From an uncultured Alphaproteobacteria bacterium (GTDB taxonomy: Bacteria > Pseudomonadota > Alphaproteobacteria > RF32 > CAG-239): DNA of 7,194 nucleotides. Below are positions 1 to 6,681 of this stretch, one piece after another (positions within the stretch are counted from its first letter, which is position 1; each line of letters opens with the position of its first letter). The notes under the pieces were generated by a model. The model had not been told where the DNA came from and ran no database searches. It was given only the letters and a program-made list of their open reading frames with translations. The position numbers and the translations under genes were made by a program. Where the stretch lies: the NCBI GenBank assembly GCA_900553115.1, contig USCF01000051.1:1-7194 (forward strand), in the 5' to 3' direction.

Positions 1-1061
1 CCAAAACTTGATAAATAATTTTTTACATCAAATATATTTTCTTTTATATCAGCAAGCATTTGCTTGTTTATTTGCTTAATATTTTTTGTTTCAGTCGGAT
101 TTAAAAAGTTATAATTTAGCCACAACAAAACCGCTAGACTGACCAAAATCAAAGAATATTGATTTATGGCATAAAGTTGAAACCAGCCAATAAACATTCC
201 AATAGCTGAGATTCGTGAAATATTTATCAAAAGAACTCGCATATTAAATTTTTCTGCAGCTTGATAATATAAAGTGTGTTCATATAAAGGACCTGACTTA
301 ATGATAATAAACTTATTCCACATGGCAACCAATAATTCAGCCCAAAAAACATTGGTAAAAATGAGACATGAGCCAAAGCTAAACTCACTTACGTCAAGTA
401 GTAGTATGTTGGCCACTAAATAAGCTAAAGCACAGCAAGAACCATTGTCAAAAGGAATTCTGATGATGTTTAAATTAACACTGAGATAACCAAGCAGAGG
501 TCCAATAAGCAATGCAGCGCTCAAAGCTAAATAGGCAGGAGCCGCTGAAAAAGCAGATAAAACTGAAACTGCAAAAAGTATGATAATTGTTGGTACAGCC
601 ATAATTTGCGGCAAACTGTTCATTACGCCGTAAAAAATACAAAACACAGCAAAAAATAGGGTCAATAAAATTTTGGCTGCCCAAACTGGAATTTGCGGAT
701 AGGGAAAACCTTCGCCAAACGGCTGCAACCACACGGTAAAAGCAACACAAGTAAAAGTAATCAACGCGAGCGTTATTCTGGAAAATAACATAGAGGAAAC
801 AAAAATAACCGCTGCCAAAACTAAAGGAACCAAGGCTCTGGTGGCGGTTAATTTTTGGATAAAATCATTATTGGGTAGAAGATAATAAATTGCCAGCGTT
901 CCGCAAATATAAAACACCAATATGTAGCTGAACGGCAGCATATACGGTTTAATCTCAAAAGTTTGCGTATATTTATTGGCAATCGGAGTATATATAAACA
1001 TTGCCCCCAATAAACCAACGAGTAAACACGCTACAAAAACAATTAAATTCAAACTAATCAT
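1..1061 (-). CDS. Polytopic membrane protein, probable degenerate MraY/WecA-like (PNPT fold) protein, 3' end outside window
   Basis: This frame stays open from an ATG at 1061 to the left edge, giving 353 visible residues with no stop. A strong GGAGG (1075-1071) lies 9 bases before the ATG, which fixes the start. About 11 hydrophobic segments can be read (near residues 4-25, 42-62, 77-92, 95-112, 126-147, 150-171, 173-197, 209-222, 231-247, 276-297, 301-320), followed by a charged tail. I do not recognise an exact family. Landmarks recall MraY/WecA enzymes, which transfer sugar-1-phosphate to undecaprenyl phosphate. LGYLSVN then FDNGS (residues 190-208) resembles the family's GFLxxN...GDxGS. 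GPLYEH (257-262) sits where MraY has APxHHH and is followed by a similar RV-rich helix. MNSLPQIMAVPT (147-158) aligns with the NAxNLTDGLDGLA region but lacks its aspartates. The N-terminal KxGTPTMGG motif is also missing. I infer a non-catalytic relative, with moderate confidence. It follows rsmB by 42 bases. Confidence 0.7.
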   Translation of the reverse strand, partial: MISLNLIVFVACLLVGLLGAMFIYTPIANKYTQTFEIKPYMLPFSYILVFYICGTLAIYYLLPNNDFIQKLTATRALVPLVLAAVIFVSSMLFSRITLALITFTCVAFTVWLQPFGEGFPYPQIPVWAAKILLTLFFAVFCIFYGVMNSLPQIMAVPTIIILFAVSVLSAFSAAPAYLALSAALLIGPLLGYLSVNLNIIRIPFDNGSCCALAYLVANILLLDVSEFSFGSCLIFTNVFWAELLVAMWNKFIIIKSGPLYEHTLYYQAAEKFNMRVLLINISRISAIGMFIGWFQLYAINQYSLILVSLAVLLWLNYNFLNPTETKNIKQINKQMLADIKENIFDVKNYLSSF

Positions 1062-1089
1062 TGACTTTTTCCTCCAACATAAAGTCAAT
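1060..1089 (-). promoter_or_regulatory. Inverted repeat forming a possible hairpin around the ribosome binding site of the downstream membrane protein
   Basis: On the minus strand ATTGACTTT (1089-1081) and AAAGTCAAT (1068-1060) form a perfect 9-bp inverted repeat with a 12-base loop. The loop contains the GGAGG Shine-Dalgarno (1075-1071), and the stem takes in the A and U of the AUG at 1061-1059. The transcript could therefore fold so that the ribosome site is exposed in the loop while the start codon is partly paired. No T run follows on either strand, so it is not an intrinsic terminator. The same DNA symmetry could instead be a protein operator. The repeat is seen directly; the regulatory role is inference. 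Confidence 0.45.
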
Positions 1090-1103
1090 ATAAAACTAAT
1101 TTG

Positions 1104-2387
1104 TTAAATTATTCTTTTCAATTTGCAAATAAAGAAAGAATCCATGCCATTTTTAGCCATTTCATAAAACGGCAACGTTCGGATATATCCCTGCGGAGTA
1201 ATCAAATTCTGGTTCCAAGTGCCAAACTTTGAGATTTGTTGGGGTAAAATAGGTAAAATTTGAAAGTTTTTGTGAGTTTTTATAAAATCAGCAATTTGTT
1301 CTTCACCTTCGGTTTTTGCAATTGAACAGGTGCTGTAAATTAATGTTCCGCCAATTTTAAGGGCGTTAACACATTTATCAAGCAACTGTTTTTGCAAAGC
1401 GGCTTGCTGATTTACATCATCTTTTGTTTTGAGGTGCAACACTTCGGGGTGACGGCGAAATGTTCCGGTTGCCGAACATGGCGCATCTAGCAAAATGATA
1501 TCAAATTGCTCGCTATTGTTTTGTAAAAAGTCTAGAGCATCAGCAGCTATTGTTTTAATTTTTTCAAGATTCAAACGTTTCATATTTTGTTTTAGAGTTT
1601 CTAAACGTTCGGCCGAAATATCAATAGCGGTGACAAAAGCTCCGCGGGCGGCTAATTGAGCTGTTTTTCCACCAGGAGCTGCGCACAAATCCAAAACCTT
1701 TAAGCCGGACAAATCATCATTAAGTATTTGTACAGGCAAACTTGCCGCAACATCTTGAACCCACCACATTCCATCGTTATAACCGGCAAGCATTTGGATT
1801 TTAGGATTATTATATAAACGAAGAGACCCGTTTGGCAATAAATCTGCCTGTAATTTTTCTGCCCACTCTGCTGGAGAATTTTTTGTTGTTATATCCAAAG
1901 GAGGTAAGCAAAAAACACTTTGCGCAATCAGTTTTTTTTCTTGTTCTGAATAACCTTTTAATAGGGATAAAAAATTATCTGGTAGCGGATTAATATTTTC
2001 TATTTTTTCCAACAACTCATTTTTTTGTGCCGATATAATGCGCAAAATCGCATTGGCCAATCCGCCAAGAAAACGGTCTGTGATTTTGCGGATATTGTCG
2101 ACAGTTTCATTAATAACCGCATATGGAGCAGTTTGCATATATAAAATTTCGCATTCCGCCAATATAAGCAGATATTCGGCAAAACGATGTTTATGGGAAA
2201 TTTTTTTATTCAAAAAAGAGTGCAAAACCGCACGCAGCGCCACATAACGCCGCAGTGCGGTTAACACTAACATATTGGTAAAAGGCAAATCCTTTTCGGA
2301 GAATTGCTTTTTAAGCTCCCCGAAAAAGACTTTGTCCTCTAACACGGATTGCAGTGCTTGTGCTGCTTTAATCCTTAGATTCTGCAT
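1104..2387 (-). CDS. rsmB: 16S rRNA (cytosine-C5)-methyltransferase RsmB (NusB domain plus SAM-dependent methyltransferase)
   Basis: RsmB methylates C5 of a 16S rRNA cytosine (position 967 in E. coli) with S-adenosylmethionine, in the cytoplasm. The protein has 427 residues, the usual size. Residues about 4-125 form a NusB-like RNA-binding domain ending in the typical ANAILR (111-116). WWVQD (208-212) opens the catalytic part. The SAM-binding motif is LDLCAAPGGKT (232-242). Motif IV is DAPCSATG (301-308), with Cys304 aiding product release, and motif VI is YSTCS (351-355), with Cys354 as the expected nucleophile. RRHPEV (311-316) and the C-terminal DSFF (416-419) are also family features. The start lies inside the last codons of the RND gene, giving a 20-base overlap. 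AAAGG (2397-2393) sits 5 bases before the ATG, and the next in-frame ATG (residue 39) would cut into the NusB domain. Translation is probably coupled to the pump gene. An A8 run falls between the two domains. Confidence 0.96.
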   Translation of the reverse strand: MQNLRIKAAQALQSVLEDKVFFGELKKQFSEKDLPFTNMLVLTALRRYVALRAVLHSFLNKKISHKHRFAEYLLILAECEILYMQTAPYAVINETVDNIRKITDRFLGGLANAILRIISAQKNELLEKIENINPLPDNFLSLLKGYSEQEKKLIAQSVFCLPPLDITTKNSPAEWAEKLQADLLPNGSLRLYNNPKIQMLAGYNDGMWWVQDVAASLPVQILNDDLSGLKVLDLCAAPGGKTAQLAARGAFVTAIDISAERLETLKQNMKRLNLEKIKTIAADALDFLQNNSEQFDIILLDAPCSATGTFRRHPEVLHLKTKDDVNQQAALQKQLLDKCVNALKIGGTLIYSTCSIAKTEGEEQIADFIKTHKNFQILPILPQQISKFGTWNQNLITPQGYIRTLPFYEMAKNGMDSFFICKLKRII

Positions 2388-5300
2388 TTTTGCCTTTCAC
2401 TTTTTTGTGGTCGGTAATGGTTTGGATTAAGATATACATCAATGGAATGAATATCAAACCGGCTAATGTTCCGACAACCATACCTGTGAACACCGGCACA
2501 CCAACAGCCACACGGCTTCCGGCCGATGCACCTGTTGCCCATACCAACGGAGCCACACCCAAAATAAAGGTGCAGGCAGTCATCAACACGGCGCGGAAAC
2601 GTTCGCGCGTACCATACAAAGCCGATGTCAAAATTGATTTGCCTTCCAGGTGAGCCTCACGGGCAAATTCTACCACCAAAATTGCGTTTTTAGCGGCCAA
2701 ACCAACCAGCAGCACCAAACCCAATTGAGCGTAAATACTCAATGACATATTGGTTACAAACAAACCGCAGGTTGCGCCGAGCATAGCCGTCAAAACAGAC
2801 AGCATAACGGCCAGCGGAATCATCCAGCTTTCATATTGTGCCACCATGAACAAATATGCAAACAAAGCGGCAAATGCAATGATGTAGAAAATTTGTCCTT
2901 GGTTGTTCTTTTCTTGCAAGCTAGTACCAGACCAAGCATAAGTATAGCCTTTAGGCAAAGTCTGAGTAGCCAAATCTTCTAAAGCCTGCATTGCTTCGCC
3001 GGAGCTGTACCCGCTGGCGGCAACTGCGTTTACGGTTGCAGCCGGATATTGGTTGTAGCGATCGATACCGCGTGGCAGCAGCACAGTTTTCATCTTAATC
3101 AAACTTCCCAGCGGTACCATTTCTCCTTTGCCGCTTTGAACATAGATTTTGTTCAGGCTGTTAAGGTCTTTACGGTATTTCCAATCTGCTTGGATTTTAA
3201 CTTTATTAACTTGTGTGCCAATATTGATATCGTTGATGTGAGAAGAACCGATGTAGGTTTGTAAGGTGCTGTAAATATCACCCACTGCCACACCTAAAGA
3301 TTCGGCTTTTTCACGGTCAATTTCAATATAAGCGTGCGGAGTTTGCGCGTTAAAGGTTGAATATGCCAATGAAATTTGCGGCAAAGCCATAGCCTTACGC
3401 GTAAACGCATTTACTGTTTTTTCCAAGTCTTTCATATCTGTGTTGTCAACCGCCTGAATTTTGAAATCCATAGCATTGGTTGAACCAAGCCCAGGAATAG
3501 CCGGCATTTCAAACATTTGTATTTTTGCTTCTGAAAAGTTTGAAACTCTAGCCATAAGGTTGCGTAAAACATTGGTAGAATACATATCATCACCTTTACG
3601 CTCAGCCCAGTTTTTCAAGGAAATAACGGCAAAGCCTACGTTTTCGCCTTGACCAGCCATAATACTGAAGCCTTCCATTGTCATCACGGATTCAATCGCC
3701 GGATGGTCTTTGATGGCAGCCAGCATTTTTTCATTTACGGCTTTGGTTCTGACATTTGACGCACCTTCAGGCAGCTGAACGTTGACCATAATAATGCCTT
3801 GGTCTTCGTCAGGCAAGAAAGATGTCGGAGTGATTTTGATAAAGAATGCGTTTAGACCAAACAAAATCAGCAGCATAAACACAATCACACTTACTTTTCG
3901 ACCAATATAGCCGACAGCCACCAGATATTTATTGGTTGTTCCTTGAATAAAACGGTTAAACCAACCCAAAAATCCGGTTTCTTTTTGTTCAAACGGACGT
4001 AAGAACGTTGCCGACAACGCCGGAGACAAAGTCAATGCGTTTACGGCAGAAAAACCTACGGCAAAGGCAATGGTGATAGCAAATTGCTGATAAATCTTAC
4101 CGGTAATACCGCCCATGAAGGCGATTGGTACAAAAATTGCCAGCAATACCAAAGTTGTGGCTACAACGGCGCTGGAAACTTGGCTCATTGCTTTTATGGC
4201 TGCCTCTTTGGCTTTTATTTTTTCTTCTTGCATCAAAGCAAGTGTACGTTCAACAACCACGATGGCATCATCAACTACCAGACCAATAGCCAGTACCAAA
4301 CCGAACAAGGTTAAAATGTTTAAGTTAAATCCCAAAGTTTTCATCATGGCGAATGTGGCCAAAATAGACACTGGAATAGCTATTGACGGCACCAAAGTTG
4401 CGCGCCAGTCTTGCAAAAATACATAGCAAACCAAAACCACCAACAAGAATGTCAAAAACAATGTGAAGAACACTTCTTCAATAGAGGCAGAAATAAATTC
4501 GGTCGTATCCTTAAAGATTTTTACTTCCAAATCTTCCGGATAAAAACGTTCCAATTTGGCCAGTTCGGCGCGAACGGCTTTCATGGCGTTAATGGAGTTT
4601 GCACCGGATGATTTGTTAATCATAATAGACACAGCCGGCTGTCCGTCAACGGTGGAATTCATCAAATAGTCTTCCGAACCCAGTTCTACGCGGGCAATAT
4701 CTTTCAGACGAACCAATCCGCCTTCTTCGGCCGTGCGCACAATGATATTTTCAAAATCTTTCGGGTCGTTCAAACGGCCTTGAGTTTCCAAAGAATATAC
4801 CAAAACCTGCTTGCCGTCACCAGGAGCCGAACCGATAGAACCCAAAGAAGGTTGAACGTTTTGGCTGGTAATAGCGGCTTTAATCGCCGAAACCGGAATG
4901 TTTAAAGCAGCAACTTTGTCGGCGTCAATCCATACGCGCATACTTGTTGCCGAACCCATAATATTAACTTCGCCCACACCATAAGCACGGCTCAAAGCAA
5001 TTTTAATATTATTTTCAACGTAGTTGTTTAAGTAGTTGCTGTCGTATGTTCCTTTTGGAGATGTCACCTGCATAAACGCCAAAATATCTGAAGAACGGCG
5101 TTCTACAGTTACACCATAGGTTTGCACTTCTGACGGCAAAGAACTCAAAGCCTGCTGTACGCGGTTTTGCACTTTTACTTGATCCAAATCAGGGTCTGTA
5201 CCTGTTTCAAAAGCAATGGAAAGCTGGTAAGCGCCGGAGTTATAAGAAGAAGATGACATATACAGCATATTTTCAATACCGTTAATGTTCTTTTCCAGCG

Positions 5301-5493
5301 GAATACCAACGTTTTTAGCCACAGTTTCGGCACTGGCGCCAACATATACGGTTGATACGCGGATTTCCGGAGGTGCAATTTCCGGATACATGCCGATAGG
5401 CATAGTAAATACAGAAACCAAGCCTGCCAACGCCATAACAATGGCGATTACTACGGCAAAACGAGGTCTTTCAATAAAAAATTTAGAAAACAT
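2368..5493 (-). CDS. RND multidrug efflux transporter, inner-membrane subunit (HAE-1/AcrB type)
   Basis: This is the proton-driven pump of a tripartite efflux system. It takes substrates from the periplasm and outer leaflet and passes them to an outer-membrane channel. Its 1041 residues match the family (AcrB has 1049). The layout is TM1 (about 12-30), a first periplasmic porter/docking region (about 35-340), TM2-TM6 (about 342-500), TM7 (about 533-553), a second periplasmic region (about 560-865) and TM8-TM12 (about 868-1025). The proton relay looks complete: Asp408-Asp409 in VVDDA of TM4, Lys935 in AAKNA of TM10, and Arg965 and Thr972 in TM11. The DD pair points to HAE-1 drug-type pumps rather than metal (HME) pumps; the substrate cannot be read. 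After the DD helix the usual VENVER is replaced by VERTLA. The start has AGGA (5507-5504) 10 bases upstream, overlapping the adaptor's stop codon. The adaptor precedes it by 12 bases, and no outer-membrane factor gene is present. Confidence 0.97.
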   Translation of the reverse strand: MFSKFFIERPRFAVVIAIVMALAGLVSVFTMPIGMYPEIAPPEIRVSTVYVGASAETVAKNVGIPLEKNINGIENMLYMSSSSYNSGAYQLSIAFETGTDPDLDQVKVQNRVQQALSSLPSEVQTYGVTVERRSSDILAFMQVTSPKGTYDSNYLNNYVENNIKIALSRAYGVGEVNIMGSATSMRVWIDADKVAALNIPVSAIKAAITSQNVQPSLGSIGSAPGDGKQVLVYSLETQGRLNDPKDFENIIVRTAEEGGLVRLKDIARVELGSEDYLMNSTVDGQPAVSIMINKSSGANSINAMKAVRAELAKLERFYPEDLEVKIFKDTTEFISASIEEVFFTLFLTFLLVVLVCYVFLQDWRATLVPSIAIPVSILATFAMMKTLGFNLNILTLFGLVLAIGLVVDDAIVVVERTLALMQEEKIKAKEAAIKAMSQVSSAVVATTLVLLAIFVPIAFMGGITGKIYQQFAITIAFAVGFSAVNALTLSPALSATFLRPFEQKETGFLGWFNRFIQGTTNKYLVAVGYIGRKVSVIVFMLLILFGLNAFFIKITPTSFLPDEDQGIIMVNVQLPEGASNVRTKAVNEKMLAAIKDHPAIESVMTMEGFSIMAGQGENVGFAVISLKNWAERKGDDMYSTNVLRNLMARVSNFSEAKIQMFEMPAIPGLGSTNAMDFKIQAVDNTDMKDLEKTVNAFTRKAMALPQISLAYSTFNAQTPHAYIEIDREKAESLGVAVGDIYSTLQTYIGSSHINDINIGTQVNKVKIQADWKYRKDLNSLNKIYVQSGKGEMVPLGSLIKMKTVLLPRGIDRYNQYPAATVNAVAASGYSSGEAMQALEDLATQTLPKGYTYAWSGTSLQEKNNQGQIFYIIAFAALFAYLFMVAQYESWMIPLAVMLSVLTAMLGATCGLFVTNMSLSIYAQLGLVLLVGLAAKNAILVVEFAREAHLEGKSILTSALYGTRERFRAVLMTACTFILGVAPLVWATGASAGSRVAVGVPVFTGMVVGTLAGLIFIPLMYILIQTITDHKKVKGKNAESKD
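2393..2397 (-). promoter_or_regulatory. Ribosome binding site of rsmB inside the RND gene
   Basis: AAAGG lies 5 bases upstream of the rsmB ATG and within the Lys-Gly codons near the end of the RND transporter gene. It supports the start at 2387 and the 20-base gene overlap. Confidence 0.6.
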
Positions 5494-5505
5494 TTTTCTT
5501 TTATC

Positions 5506-6681
5506 CTATTTTTCTAAAACACCGACTTTAATCGGAGAATTGTTTTGAATCTTAACCGTACCGGAAACCACAATCAATTCGCCTTCTTTTAAGCCGTTAA
5601 TAATGATTTGTTCATTTTCGTTAATTGAATCGCCTAAAACAACACGACGCTGTTCTGCTACGCCATGCAGTTCATTTTCTTTGCTTTTGCTTTCATCAAT
5701 TTTAGCAATATAAACAAATGCGCCGTCAGTATCATAGTTCAAGGCAGATTGCGGAACCACAACAGAATATATTGGTTTACCGGTCAAAATAGCAGATTGA
5801 ACATAGTTTCCCGGAATCAATTTTTGGTCGGAGTTATCTACATCTACAAAAATAGAAACAGTAGCGGTGGAAGAATTTATTTCATTGTTTAAGAATTTAT
5901 CGACAACCTTTTCATCTATAACTTCGCCGTCAGCCAAAGTGATGCGAGCGGTTAAATCTTCAGCTTTATGTCCCATCTTTTTAACTTGCAAAACTTCTTT
6001 ATCCGTCAAAGAAAAAGAAATTCTCATCGGGCTGATTTGCACGATTTTTGCCAATACCTGATTAGATGCAACAACATAGTTGCCTTTAGTTACCAAGGCT
6101 TTACCAATACGTCCGCTGATAGGCGCTGTTACTTTTGTGTTGTCCAAATCAATCTTGGCCACATCTAAGTTGGCTTGTGCTTCTTCAACTGCGGCTTTAG
6201 CTTGTAAATATCCGCTTTGAGAAGAATCAAAAGTTGCTTTGGATGCAAATTTTTCGCTGCTCAATTTTACCTGACGATTGTAGTCGCGCTCTGCTCTTAC
6301 CAAGTTTGCTTTGGCGCTGTCAAGGCGTGCTTTTGCCAAATCATAAGCAGCTTGATATTTAGAAGGGTCTATTTCAAACAAAACATCGCCTTCGTTAACA
6401 AGTTTACCTTCTTGGAACAACACATTTTCTACCGTGCCGGTAACTTGCGGCAAAATGTTTACTTCGTTTATTGTTTCAACATATGAAATTTTGGTTTGGG
6501 CCGAAGTGATATCTTTGGTTTCACTCTTTTGCGCCAAGACATAAACTTCACCCATGCCATAGCCCATTCCCTGAGCAGATGGCGACAAGCGTCCTTTTAA
6601 ATACCAACCAATAGAAATGCACACCAATAAGATTGCAATTCTAACAATGGCTCCTTTAATGTTTGGAGAACTAATTTTCAT
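5506..6681 (-). CDS. RND efflux periplasmic adaptor (membrane fusion protein, AcrA/MexA/MexE-like)
   Basis: This adaptor links the inner-membrane RND pump encoded next to it with an outer-membrane channel. It has 391 residues, typical for the family. An N-terminal membrane segment (about 11-28) probably anchors it with the bulk in the periplasm. Cys21 has Val before it, so it is not a convincing lipobox. A short Gly/Met-rich stretch, QGMGYGMG (37-44), follows. The first lipoyl half is about 72-105, with LPQVTGTVENV and EGDVLFEIDPSKY. The Ala/Lys/Glu/Asp-rich region of about 107-182 is the alpha-helical hairpin. The second lipoyl half begins at KVTAPISGRIG (183-193), and a beta-barrel and membrane-proximal domain (about 215-388) complete it. 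The ATG overlaps the end of the TetR gene by 11 bases and has GGAAGG upstream. Gene order (adaptor then pump, 12 bases apart) supports the role. Repression by the upstream TetR protein is likely but inferred. Confidence 0.96.
   Translation of the reverse strand: MKISSPNIKGAIVRIAILLVCISIGWYLKGRLSPSAQGMGYGMGEVYVLAQKSETKDITSAQTKISYVETINEVNILPQVTGTVENVLFQEGKLVNEGDVLFEIDPSKYQAAYDLAKARLDSAKANLVRAERDYNRQVKLSSEKFASKATFDSSQSGYLQAKAAVEEAQANLDVAKIDLDNTKVTAPISGRIGKALVTKGNYVVASNQVLAKIVQISPMRISFSLTDKEVLQVKKMGHKAEDLTARITLADGEVIDEKVVDKFLNNEINSSTATVSIFVDVDNSDQKLIPGNYVQSAILTGKPIYSVVVPQSALNYDTDGAFVYIAKIDESKSKENELHGVAEQRRVVLGDSINENEQIIINGLKEGELIVVSGTVKIQNNSPIKVGVLEK

Noticed and set aside
475..750. Minus-strand 91-codon open frame rich in Cys and Phe
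   Set aside because: It lies inside the 353-codon membrane-protein frame (1-1061) in another phase. That frame has a strong ribosome site and clear membrane segments, so this one is a shadow.
1054..1080. Eight-codon minus-strand frame (MLEEKVND) overlapping the start of the membrane protein, a possible leader peptide
   Set aside because: It has no ribosome binding site of its own, and GGAGG falls inside it at the right distance for the ATG at 1061. Chance is the simpler reading.
1060..1088. Promoter with TTGACT as -35 and GTCAAT as -10
   Set aside because: The spacing is 17 bases, but the -10 matches only half of TATAAT and transcription would begin inside the gene. The match follows from the inverted repeat.
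1060..1089. Rho-independent terminator after rsmB
   Set aside because: The stem is AT-rich and no T run follows it on either strand. It also overlaps the next gene's start.
4115..4426. Plus-strand open frame of 103 codons, and other plus-strand frames opposite the pump, adaptor and rsmB
   Set aside because: They lie antisense within well-supported conserved genes and their translations show no recognisable domain. They fit shadow frames.
6616..6627. Lipoprotein signal (Cys21) in the adaptor
   Set aside because: The residue before the Cys is Val, not Gly, Ala or Ser, and the Cys is in the middle of the hydrophobic segment.
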